64,000 nt of DNA from Aquificota bacterium (GTDB lineage Bacteria > Aquificota > Aquificia > Aquificales > Hydrogenothermaceae): the NCBI GenBank assembly GCA_013153635.1, contig JAADDZ010000020.1:1-64000 (forward strand), given 5' to 3'. Position 1 is the first letter of the stretch, and each line of letters starts with the position of its first letter. Position numbers and translations under genes: made by a program. The notes beneath the pieces were generated by a model. That model was not told where the DNA came from. It searched no databases and worked only from the letters and a program-made list of their open reading frames with translations. Shown piece after piece: positions 55,017-62,776 of this stretch.

Positions 55017-55044
55017 TAAATTTTTGTACTCAAAGATTCGATAA
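55017..55044 (+). promoter_or_regulatory. Sigma-28-like promoter of the GT2 gene at 55074
   Basis: TAAA (55017-55020), 16 bases, TTCGATAA (55037-55044). It lies 29 bases before the GTG start. It shares TAAA and CGATAA with the flagellin promoter at 59582-59608. Confidence 0.5.
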
Positions 55045-55073
55045 ATATTTCATAAGATAGTTGGAGGTGTTTT

Positions 55074-56369
55074 GTGAAAATATCAGCTTGTATAATAGCA
55101 AAAAACGAAGAGAAGAATCTCCCTAGGTTACTAAAGAGTATAAAAGATAAATTTGATGAGATTATCCTTGTGGATACAGGCTCTACAGACAAAACTATAG
55201 ATATAGCCAAGAACTTCAGCTGTAAAGTCTTCCAGAAAGATTGGAAAGGTTTTGCTGATGCTAGAAATTTTGCAGTCTCAAAAGCTACAGGTGATTGGAT
55301 ATGGCATTTTGATGCAGATTTTGAGTTAGAGAACTCCCAATATCAAAAAGCGGTATTCTTTTTAAAGAACATTCCCCAAAGCTATGACGCAGTTATGATA
55401 GGAGTCAAAAATTTTGATAAAAACGGAATAGTTACCACATACTCTTCACAGATTTTTATCCACAGAAATAAACCTAATATAAAATGGGTAGGAAAAGTTC
55501 ACGAATATATAAATGTAGATGTATCCTATGGAATACCTGTTTTTGTGAATCATTACGGTTATCAAGATAATGAGATTTTGTACAAAAAAGCTCAAAGAAA
55601 TCTTAAGCTTTTGGAAGAAGAGATTAAAACATTAGAGAGAGATTCCCAAGAGTATCTTTTTAAGCTGTTTTACATAGTTCAATCATACGTAGTTTTTTTT
55701 AGTACGAAAAAATCTGACAGTACTCTTTACAAGAAAGTAGAAAAATATATAAACGAATATCTAAACATAAAACAGACCTTTCACAAAGGAAGAGGTATCA
55801 CTATTTTTGATAATCACATATTCTCATACGCTTTAACCGTATATATCTCTCAAAAAGAGTTTAAAAAAGCAAAACAGATGCTAGAACATCAACTTATAAA
55901 AGATAGTTCATATCCAGATATTGTGTACTATCGAATCCTTGTAGAAAATCACTATAAGAATTACAAAGAGTTAGTAGAGCAGATAATAAATTTTGTAGAA
56001 ATCCTAGATAAAGCCAAAAAAAACCTCTTTTTAAATGGGGAAAACAAAGTTATAGAATCTGCAAACAAGATAAACCAAATTTTAAACTTACTACAAGAGC
56101 CTCTATCAAAACTAGACACAGTTACCAAAGAATCTTTTGAAAAAAAAGCTTTACAGATTTTCAAAGCTACAAAAGGGGAAAATTCTGGATTAGTTTTGTA
56201 CAAGATTTTAAAATCCCTAAAAAAAGACCACCAAGCCAAAACATTACTGAAAAAACTCTCCCGATTATCTAATGACAAATTATCTACCTTAAGGGTAGCT
56301 GTAGAGATGGTAAAAGAAGGGGAAAAAGAACAAGCAAAAAAGATACTTCAAACTATCCATAAAGTCTAG
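55074..56369 (+). CDS. GT2 glycosyltransferase with helical-repeat C-terminus
   Basis: 431 residues. The N-terminal GT2 domain has ISACIIAKNEEKNLPRLLKSI, IILVDTGSTDKTIDIAK, WIWHFDADFELE (metal site) and KWVGKVHEYI, about 1-160. The rest is helical, TPR-like (KAKQMLEHQLIKDS, KILKSLKKDHQAKTLLKKLSRL). This class often modifies proteins or surface glycans. GTG start with GGAGG at good spacing, behind a sigma-28-like promoter. It converges with the flagellar chaperone genes, overlapping by 4 bases. Confidence 0.8.
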   Translation: MKISACIIAKNEEKNLPRLLKSIKDKFDEIILVDTGSTDKTIDIAKNFSCKVFQKDWKGFADARNFAVSKATGDWIWHFDADFELENSQYQKAVFFLKNIPQSYDAVMIGVKNFDKNGIVTTYSSQIFIHRNKPNIKWVGKVHEYINVDVSYGIPVFVNHYGYQDNEILYKKAQRNLKLLEEEIKTLERDSQEYLFKLFYIVQSYVVFFSTKKSDSTLYKKVEKYINEYLNIKQTFHKGRGITIFDNHIFSYALTVYISQKEFKKAKQMLEHQLIKDSSYPDIVYYRILVENHYKNYKELVEQIINFVEILDKAKKNLFLNGENKVIESANKINQILNLLQEPLSKLDTVTKESFEKKALQIFKATKGENSGLVLYKILKSLKKDHQAKTLLKKLSRLSNDKLSTLRVAVEMVKEGEKEQAKKILQTIHKV

Positions 56370-56608
56370 AACTTGTATTCTTTTAGATTCGACTTGTCAG
56401 AGATAGCTTTTACAATCTCCATCTGTTTTTCTGAAATTTTTGATATTACATAGTCTACTTTTTTCAACAGGAAATCTACCTCTTCTTTATTGAGAGAAGA
56501 AAGGTCTATATCCCCAAATGAAAAATCCTTAGGAATCTCCCCATTTTCTAACCTTATTAGTATCTCATCTAACTTCTGCTCTATAGCTTTTTTTCTATTT
56601 CCTCCCAT
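56366..56608 (-). CDS. Small helical protein in FliT position
   Basis: 80 residues, charged and helical (KKAIEQKLDEILIRLENGE, EEVDFLLKKVDYVISKISEKQMEIVKAI). It follows fliS with a 28-base overlap, the place where FliT or another export chaperone is usually encoded. No sequence signature of FliT is recognised, so the role is inferred from position only. Confidence 0.5.
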   Translation of the reverse strand: MGGNRKKAIEQKLDEILIRLENGEIPKDFSFGDIDLSSLNKEEVDFLLKKVDYVISKISEKQMEIVKAISDKSNLKEYKF

Positions 56609-56949
56609 CCTTCCCTCAATAGTTCCATAATCTCTATTAGCTCTCTCAATAGAGTTACATCATTTCTTGCATTTACAATTACCATCTGGTCTAGAATAAA
56701 TGTGTATAACATGTGTAAATTTTGAGCAATCTCTCCACCTTTCTCAAAATCTAAAAATGAATCAAGAGCATTTATCACCCTTTCTATCTCATAGATACTT
56801 TCTATCTTTCCTTTCAAATCTCCTGTTTGGATACTCTCGTCAGCAACTTTCATAAGGGTTATAACTTTCTCATACAGGAGAACTATCTGTTTTATCGGAG
56901 AAGCTGTCTCTACACTTGTTTTAACATATGTATCATATGGATTTACCAT
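56581..56949 (-). CDS. fliS: Flagellin export chaperone FliS
   Basis: 122 residues. MVNPYDTYVKTSVETASPIKQIVLLYEKVITLMKVA is the classic FliS N-terminus, binding the flagellin C-terminal helix to keep it unfolded before export. Four-helix bundle length is normal. It lies 4 bases after fliD. Confidence 0.88.
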   Translation of the reverse strand: MVNPYDTYVKTSVETASPIKQIVLLYEKVITLMKVADESIQTGDLKGKIESIYEIERVINALDSFLDFEKGGEIAQNLHMLYTFILDQMVIVNARNDVTLLRELIEIMELLREGWEEIEKKL

Positions 56950-56953
56950 CTAT

Positions 56954-58264
56954 CTATCCTCCCTGATTTATTGAACCAAAAGATTGAGAAAGTCTAGATT
57001 TTACATCTTCCATCTGTGCCATAAGCATCTGAAGAGAGATAAACTGTTTTTTTAATGTTTCTATCTCTATATCTATCCTTTTTGTCATAAGTTCTATTCT
57101 TTCTTCTATGTTATCTATCTGTTTGTCAAAAGATTTCTCTTTTAGCTTTACTGGACTTTGTGTTCCTGTGGCGTATATAAAGTAGTCATAAAGGTTATTT
57201 TTTAGGTCTTCAACAACGGTTTTTACTTGAGAAACATCTGTAGAAAGCAAGTTATCTAACTGTAGGGTATCTAAATTGATGTGACCGGTGTTTTTATCTA
57301 CAGATATAAGATTTTTGTCCATTAAAGGCTGAAGCTTTTTAAAAATCGTACTCCTTATCTGCTGAAGAGAAAATTCTCCAGATAAAATCCCGTCTTTCCC
57401 TGTATTTTCTGTTATAAAATCTACCATCTGGTTGTACTTATCTATAAACCCTTTTAAATCTTCTTTGAAATCTGTATAGTCATTTTGAACTGTGATATTA
57501 ACAGGAGAAGATGAGACAGCCTTTGCAGTTATAGACAGTCCTGTTATAACATTATCAAATCTGTTTGTTTGGCTTGTTACTGTAACACCATAAACAGAAA
57601 TCTCTGCATCTTGGGCAGTTTGAGCATGGTTTAAACCACCAAGAGTAGATATTAGATTTCCATTATCAGTGATGTTTATTGTATTGTCTGCTCCTGTATC
57701 TAGACCTTTTATAAGTAATCTATAATTTGTCCCATCATAGAATATAGATGCTTTTATGTTCAAGTTATTATCCACTGCTTGGGCGTTTATCTTATTTACG
57801 ATACTCTCCAAAGAATCTGTGCTATCGTAATTTACAGTAATACTGTTCCCTCCATACGATATATCTAAAGACGAGGAAACTAAAGAAGTTATAGGAGATG
57901 TTTTATCTGTTAGTCCTGAACCTGTCAACCAAACGTCATTTTGGGCTAATTTGTTAACAGTTATGTCGATGTTAGAGCTAGATAAAGCTAGGTCATCTGT
58001 TATATTTGCCTCAAGCACTGACTCATCAGACACAAATACCGCTTTCTTTTCTAATTTTGTTATGTCTGAAATCTTATCTAAAGAGTCTTGCATATCTTTT
58101 AAAATGTCACCAAAACTAGAGATAGCTTCTTTTTTAGCTAATATCTGACTTTCTCTTTGCTGTAAAAAGACTATCTGCTGGCTTTTTATAGCTCTTATAT
58201 TTTCTAACATCTGGGCGTAATCAAAATTTCCTGCAAGGTTGCTTAGATAAATTTCGCCAGCCAT
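56954..58264 (-). CDS. fliD: Flagellar filament cap protein FliD (HAP2)
   Basis: 436 residues. N-terminal coiled-coil region (DYAQMLENIRAIKSQQIVFLQQRESQILAKKEAISSF) and DVWLTGSGL as in HAP2-N; central beta domains (about 100-270, SNIDITVNKLAQ, VTSQTNRFDNVITGLSITAK); C-terminal coiled coil ending LQMLMAQMEDVKSRLSQSFG. Caps the filament and promotes flagellin assembly. Starts 3 bases after flaG. Confidence 0.88.
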   Translation of the reverse strand: MAGEIYLSNLAGNFDYAQMLENIRAIKSQQIVFLQQRESQILAKKEAISSFGDILKDMQDSLDKISDITKLEKKAVFVSDESVLEANITDDLALSSSNIDITVNKLAQNDVWLTGSGLTDKTSPITSLVSSSLDISYGGNSITVNYDSTDSLESIVNKINAQAVDNNLNIKASIFYDGTNYRLLIKGLDTGADNTINITDNGNLISTLGGLNHAQTAQDAEISVYGVTVTSQTNRFDNVITGLSITAKAVSSSPVNITVQNDYTDFKEDLKGFIDKYNQMVDFITENTGKDGILSGEFSLQQIRSTIFKKLQPLMDKNLISVDKNTGHINLDTLQLDNLLSTDVSQVKTVVEDLKNNLYDYFIYATGTQSPVKLKEKSFDKQIDNIEERIELMTKRIDIEIETLKKQFISLQMLMAQMEDVKSRLSQSFGSINQGG

Positions 58265-58267
58265 TAT

Positions 58268-58627
58268 TTATGCCTCCTTATTAAATAGTAACCCTACAAG
58301 CTCATCTAACTTTTTTGCTAATTCTAAGAGATGTTCTGGAGGAATCTGCCTAATAACTTTATCTGTTTTTTTGTCTATTATCTTTACTACAGGTTGGTGA
58401 AGTTCTTTATCAATCTCGATTTTCAGATATTTATTCATGTAATCAAACTTATCTTTCATCTTTTTGAATAAGTCTTCTAACTCTTCTTTTGAGAACTCTT
58501 TTAGAGATTGCTGATTCTCTTTTTGGACTGTAGTTGTACTTTTCTGTAACTGATTTTTTATCTCTAAATCAGAAGAACCTTGAGATACTGCCTTATTTAA
58601 AACATTATCAATGCCTTTGATTTCCAT
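58268..58627 (-). CDS. flaG: FlaG-family protein
   Basis: 119 residues. The C-terminal domain KYLKIEIDKELHQPVVKIIDKKTDKVIRQIPPEHLLELAKKLDELVGLLFNKEA is the FlaG signature, thought to influence filament length. The N-terminal half is Gln/Lys/Ser-rich. AAAGGTG precedes the ATG. It follows the fliC terminator, so readthrough or a separate promoter is needed. Confidence 0.88.
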   Translation of the reverse strand: MEIKGIDNVLNKAVSQGSSDLEIKNQLQKSTTTVQKENQQSLKEFSKEELEDLFKKMKDKFDYMNKYLKIEIDKELHQPVVKIIDKKTDKVIRQIPPEHLLELAKKLDELVGLLFNKEA

Positions 58628-58648
58628 GGCATCACCTTTAGAGTTTAA

Positions 58649-58672
58649 TTAAAAGGGGAGACCCCCTCCCCA
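58649..58672 (-). terminator. Terminator between fliC and flaG
   Basis: Minus-strand stem GGGGAG/CTCCCC with loop GGGGT (58671-58655), then TTTTAATT. It is about 7 bases past the fliC stop. The other strand also has a T-run (ATATTTTTTA) after the stem. Partial readthrough would set flagellin above fliD/fliS levels. Confidence 0.75.
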
Positions 58673-58678
58673 TATTTT

Positions 58679-59542
58679 TTATCGGAGTAACTGTAGAACA
58701 AGTTGAGGAAGCTGATTTGCTTGAGCCAGCATAGCTGTACCAGACTGCATTAATATCTGTCTTCTTGTGAACTCTGCCATCTCTTTGGCAAAATCAACAT
58801 TTCTTATACGAGATTCTGCTTCTTCAGTATCGATTTTTGCTGATTGATTATTACTTATGATTTTTTCTAACTCTATCTGATATGCACCAAATTTTGCCGC
58901 CATATCGTCAACCGCTTTGATTAAAGCATCTACTACTGATACTGCATTATTAGCTTTTGTTTGAGAAGTTACATCGATAGTATAAGCTGTAGCTCCTATT
59001 GTTAAAGTTGCTGGTGCAGTACTAGAACCTTCGGCACCTGCCGCCGCCGCTGTGGCTACTACCATAGCTAACTCTTGGTCTACTCTTCCTCCATAGTGGA
59101 TAGTAAACGTCTGTGCGCCTGCAGAAAAAACTTTTCTACCGTTGAACTCTGTATCTGCGAATATCTTTTCTATAGCATCTATTAGACCGTTGATGTCCTG
59201 CTGGAGCTGTTTTCTATTGGTTGCATCATTCGTTTCGTTTGCGGCTTGGATAGCTTTTGATTTTACATCGTTTAAGATATTGTAAACTTCTGATAACGCA
59301 CTTTGAGCTATCTGGGCTAAGCTAACTCCATCTTGCGCATTTTTTATACCTCTGTCTAAAGATACTGCATATGTTCTAAGCTGATTGGCGATGTAGTAAC
59401 CTGCCGCATCATCAGCCGCTCGATTGATTCTATACCCAGTAGCTAACCTTTCTAAAGATTTGTTCATGTAAAATTCGTTCTTTAGAAGGTTAACATGGGT
59501 AAAGTTAGCTTGGAAGTTGTAGTTGATTCTTAAAGCTCCCAT
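58679..59542 (-). CDS. fliC: Flagellin
   Basis: A 287-residue compact flagellin. N-terminal D0/D1: RINYNFQANFTHVNLLKNEFYMNKSLERLATGYRINRAADDAAGYYIANQLR and IKNAQDGVSLAQIAQSAL. C-terminal D1/D0: ESRIRNVDFAKEMAEFTRRQILMQSGTAMLAQANQLPQLVLQLL. The variable middle (about 155-205) is short, with an Ala/Gly/Ser/Thr-rich stretch (TAAAAGAEGSSTAPATLT) that offers possible O-glycosylation sites. Strong AAGGAGG. Behind a sigma-28-like promoter. The main structural protein of the filament, exported by the flagellar apparatus. Confidence 0.95.
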   Translation of the reverse strand: MGALRINYNFQANFTHVNLLKNEFYMNKSLERLATGYRINRAADDAAGYYIANQLRTYAVSLDRGIKNAQDGVSLAQIAQSALSEVYNILNDVKSKAIQAANETNDATNRKQLQQDINGLIDAIEKIFADTEFNGRKVFSAGAQTFTIHYGGRVDQELAMVVATAAAAGAEGSSTAPATLTIGATAYTIDVTSQTKANNAVSVVDALIKAVDDMAAKFGAYQIELEKIISNNQSAKIDTEEAESRIRNVDFAKEMAEFTRRQILMQSGTAMLAQANQLPQLVLQLLR

Positions 59543-59581
59543 AATGTTTACCTCCTTGGATTTTAATTTCTTTGATTTTGA

Positions 59582-59608
59582 TTATCGGAGGCGTTTATAA
59601 ATTTTTTA
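59582..59608 (-). promoter_or_regulatory. Sigma-28-like promoter of fliC
   Basis: Minus strand: TAAA (59608-59605), 15 bases, TCCGATAA (59589-59582). This is a near-perfect flagellar sigma promoter, about 40 bases before the fliC ATG. Confidence 0.75.
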
Positions 59609-59664
59609 GTTTTTAAAAGTTTTTTAAAATGAAAAACTTCAGGGAGCTTTTTTTATAAAAACTT

Positions 59665-59994
59665 CTAAGGAGTTTCTTCTTTTATTACCTCGTAAACCTC
59701 TATAGATATTTTGCCTGCAAAAATATCTCTTGGTGGCTGTTTTTCATGAGCTTTTCTAAAAGCTTCGCTTCTTGTGTAGTTTAGAAAGTCTTCCAAGCTT
59801 TCCCAGTATGTAACGATGATAAAAGTATTGTTTTCTGGGATATGAGGGATAGGGAGTTTTTTCGGCTCTAGTATTTCCATTTTTATGAAACCTTTTTGTT
59901 CTTTTATCCCTTTTTGTCCAAAGTTATCTACAATAGTTTTGAACTGTTCAAAGTACTCTGGATTTACTGGAAATTTTGTCATAACTACTATCAT
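59665..59994 (-). CDS. ABM-domain (antibiotic biosynthesis monooxygenase-like) protein
   Basis: 109 residues of the dimeric ferredoxin-like ABM fold: MIVVMTKFPVNPEYFEQFKTIVDNFG, then FIKMEILEPK, then NTFIIVTYWESLEDFLNYTRSEAFRKAHE. Family members include haem-degrading IsdG/MhuD and quinol monooxygenases; the HxxE-like end (SEAFRKAH) is present. Substrate uncertain. It follows the heptosyltransferase gene (24-base gap). Confidence 0.72.
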   Translation of the reverse strand: MIVVMTKFPVNPEYFEQFKTIVDNFGQKGIKEQKGFIKMEILEPKKLPIPHIPENNTFIIVTYWESLEDFLNYTRSEAFRKAHEKQPPRDIFAGKISIEVYEVIKEETP

Positions 59995-60018
59995 TTTTAT
60001 TCCTCCTAATGTTTGTTT

Positions 60019-61026
60019 TTAACAGTTTTGTAAACAGTTTTGTACGTTTTCTAAAACTAAATCTGGACTTATTTTTTCCATACATTCATGGGTACCTATT
60101 GGACATTCTCTATGTCCGTGAAGTCCACAAGGGCGGCATTCTAAATTTTTGATTTCTACAACTTTTCCTTTTCTATAAGGATAAAATCCAAATTCTGTTA
60201 CTGTGGGTCCATAGATGTCCACCACTGGTGTACCATACGCTACTGCCATATGTACAGGTGCAGAATCGTTAGATATTAAAAGCTTGCCATGTTTTATTAT
60301 TGAGAATGTCTCCCGTAGATTAGTTTTTCCTACTAGGTTTTTAACGCTGTCTTTATGCTTTGTATACTGTAAGACCTTATCTGTAAACTCTTTATCTTCA
60401 GGACTTCCTATTGTAACGATATTTTCTCCCTCTTGTAGTAATCTGTCTATAACTTGTCCGTAACCTTTGGCTGTCCATCTTTTGGTTTCCCATTTTGAAC
60501 CGGGTGCGATTATTATATAATCTTTGTCTTTTAGATTAAATCTTTTATAAGAGTTTTCTTCTCTCTCATCTAGAGGTAATTTTGGAATTTTTTCTAGTTT
60601 TTGGGAATCATATTCAGGTAATACAGAGAGGAGTTTTAGATTCCTCTCTATTTCATGAGTACCGTCAAATCTGTGAGGAACTTTTTTTGTGTACAAGAAG
60701 GAAAACCCTCCTTTATCAAACCCTATTCTTTCTGGTATCCTTGCTAAAAACAGAGAGTATGAAGCTCTATGGGAACGATGGGGGGATATTGCAAGGTCAT
60801 ATTTTTGAGACTTTATCGATTTTATAAGCTCCCAGTTTGACATTGTTTTTTTATTGAAGGTTATAAGATGGTCTACATCTGGATTGTTCTTTAGAACCTC
60901 TTTACCAAAAGGTTTCGTTATTACAGATAGATATGCTGATGGGTACAGTTTTTTTAATGAGGAGAACAAGGGAGTAGTCAGTATTAAATCACCTAAGAAA
61001 GCTGTCTGCCAAACTATTATCTTCAT
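60019..61026 (-). CDS. waaF: Glycosyltransferase family 9, heptosyltransferase II-like
   Basis: 335 residues. MKIIVWQTAFLGDLILTTPLFSSLKKLYP is the family start; IIIAPGSKWETKRWTAKGYGQV and LISNDSAPVHMAVAYGTPVVDIYGPT form the nucleotide-sugar site. A Cys-rich end (CRPCGLHGHRECPIGTHECM) is typical of this subgroup. It would build the LPS inner core, supporting an outer membrane. Substrate (ADP-heptose) is inferred. Overlaps rsgA by 4 bases. Confidence 0.85.
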   Translation of the reverse strand: MKIIVWQTAFLGDLILTTPLFSSLKKLYPSAYLSVITKPFGKEVLKNNPDVDHLITFNKKTMSNWELIKSIKSQKYDLAISPHRSHRASYSLFLARIPERIGFDKGGFSFLYTKKVPHRFDGTHEIERNLKLLSVLPEYDSQKLEKIPKLPLDEREENSYKRFNLKDKDYIIIAPGSKWETKRWTAKGYGQVIDRLLQEGENIVTIGSPEDKEFTDKVLQYTKHKDSVKNLVGKTNLRETFSIIKHGKLLISNDSAPVHMAVAYGTPVVDIYGPTVTEFGFYPYRKGKVVEIKNLECRPCGLHGHRECPIGTHECMEKISPDLVLENVQNCLQNC

Positions 61027-61922
61027 TTTTTACCTTCTGGACAGATATGTTTTAGGTCTTCTACGAAAGATTTTGTTATTTTTAGATAGTTTTTGTATCT
61101 ATGGCAGGATATTTCTCCTTTTTCAACAGCTAGTTTAACGGCACAGTAAGGCTCTTTGGTATGACTACAGTTGGGATATTTACATCGGTAATTTAAGAAC
61201 TCTCTAAAGTAGTTTTTTATCTGGTCTTTTTTCACAAATTCTAATGCATTTACTTTGGAAAACCCGGGAGCGTCTCCTACAAATGAGTTTTTACCAAATG
61301 GAATAAGCTTTACTCCTGTTGTTGTATGTTTTCCTCTTTTTAATTTTTTGCTAATCTCTCCTATCTCTAATTTCGTTCCTGTTAGTTTGGATAGTATGGA
61401 GCTTTTCCCTACCCCAGAGAGTCCTGCTAGTATACATATCTGCCCTTTTACAAAATCTTTTAATTTTTGTATCCCTTCTCCAGATTTTGCACTAACCCAT
61501 ATCACTTGATACCCTACTTTTGCGTAGATTTTTGTCCATTCCTCTAATTTTTTTAGTTCTTGCTGGCTTAATAGGTCTACTTTGTTGAATACGATTATAG
61601 GTTCTACCTGAACTCTTTCGTAAACTACGAGAAGGTTATCTAGAAAAAAGCTATCAAAGTCTGGTTGTTTAAAAGTCTCTACTATGATAACTGTATCTAC
61701 ATTAGATATAGGTGGTCTAATGAGTATGTTTTTTCTGTCTTCTATCTGTTCTATAACAAAGTTTTTTTCATCTTCTAAAAATCCGTAAACATAGTCTCCT
61801 GCATATATTTTTGTTTTTTTCTTTATGTTACCTCTAGGAATTCCTCTATAGGTTTTGCCTGTATCAGGAAGATAAACTCCTATCATCTGGGCTTCTCTAT
61901 CTACTACTAATCCTTTGTGCAT
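61023..61922 (-). CDS. rsgA: Ribosome small-subunit-dependent GTPase
   Basis: 299 residues. Circularly permuted GTPase with an N-terminal OB fold (VYLPDTGKTYRGIPRG), G4 (VFNKVDLL), then G1 GLSGVGKSSILSKL and G3 DAPGFSKV. A C-terminal zinc site contains CKYPNCSH...CAVKLAVEKGEISCHRY. Matures the 30S ribosomal subunit. Starts in the last base of the prohibitin-like gene. Confidence 0.93.
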   Translation of the reverse strand: MHKGLVVDREAQMIGVYLPDTGKTYRGIPRGNIKKKTKIYAGDYVYGFLEDEKNFVIEQIEDRKNILIRPPISNVDTVIIVETFKQPDFDSFFLDNLLVVYERVQVEPIIVFNKVDLLSQQELKKLEEWTKIYAKVGYQVIWVSAKSGEGIQKLKDFVKGQICILAGLSGVGKSSILSKLTGTKLEIGEISKKLKRGKHTTTGVKLIPFGKNSFVGDAPGFSKVNALEFVKKDQIKNYFREFLNYRCKYPNCSHTKEPYCAVKLAVEKGEISCHRYKNYLKITKSFVEDLKHICPEGKK

Positions 61923-62776
61923 TATTTTCCTTGTTTTACATTTGGTATATTTATGATTGGTGCTAGATTCGTATCATAAGGAAGCAAAATTACTGTGTTA
62001 TTGTCTCCTTCTGCATAAGATTTTATGTTTTCTATAAATTTCCATTGTAGATACTCTTTGGTTAAAGAGCCAGCTATTATCCTGTTAGCATCTGCTATTC
62101 CTTTAGCTTCTACTCGTTTTCTTTCTGCTTCTAGTTTCTCTTTTTCTACTACGAATTTCATCTTTTGCATCTCTTCAAAGGCTCTTCTTTTTTGTTCTAT
62201 GGCTTCTACTACTTTTGGAGGGAGTTTTATATCCCTTAGGAGAATCTCATCAAGGTTTATGTACCTTTTTTTCAGCTCTATAGATACTCTTTCTACTAGT
62301 TTTTTTCTTATTAGCTCCCTTTCTTGATATACTTGGGAACTGTCTAGCATAGCTATTACATCTCTTACTGCTGAACGGATAACAGGTTTTATAATTTTAT
62401 CTTCATATTCTAGACCATACTCTACAAATATCTCTGCGGCTTTATCTGGTTGTATCTTGTATAGTACAGTAAGCTCTATTCTTATCGTTAGTCCATCTTT
62501 TGATAGAGCTTCAATTGCTCTTTGACCTCTAAGGTCGTAGGACTGGGTTCTTACACTCATTTTTATAACTTTTTGAACATAAGGTATTATAAAATGAAGT
62601 CCCGGAGGTAGCTCTTCCATATCTGCTTTGCCTAAGGTGAGTTTTACTCCTACAAATCCACTAGGAACTATAGCTATAGGTGGAGCTACTACTGCAAATA
62701 GTATGATAAGAACTACAACTATTGGAAGTATACCTTTGAACATATTTATTAGAGGATTAAACTGTTTATCAGCCAT
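61922..62776 (-). CDS. Prohibitin-like SPFH/band 7 membrane protein
   Basis: 284 residues. One membrane helix near 13-36, then the SPFH domain (IVPSGFVGVKLTLGKADMEELPPGLHFIIPYVQ, DGLTIRIELTVLYKIQPDKAAEI) and a long charged coiled coil (about 195-240, EQKRRAFEEMQKMKFVVEKEKLEAERKRVEAKG). Prohibitin-class proteins form large rings that scaffold membranes and regulate the FtsH protease; FtsH is not in the window. Overlaps the neighbouring glycosyltransferase gene by 8 bases. Confidence 0.85.
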   Translation of the reverse strand: MADKQFNPLINMFKGILPIVVVLIILFAVVAPPIAIVPSGFVGVKLTLGKADMEELPPGLHFIIPYVQKVIKMSVRTQSYDLRGQRAIEALSKDGLTIRIELTVLYKIQPDKAAEIFVEYGLEYEDKIIKPVIRSAVRDVIAMLDSSQVYQERELIRKKLVERVSIELKKRYINLDEILLRDIKLPPKVVEAIEQKRRAFEEMQKMKFVVEKEKLEAERKRVEAKGIADANRIIAGSLTKEYLQWKFIENIKSYAEGDNNTVILLPYDTNLAPIINIPNVKQGK

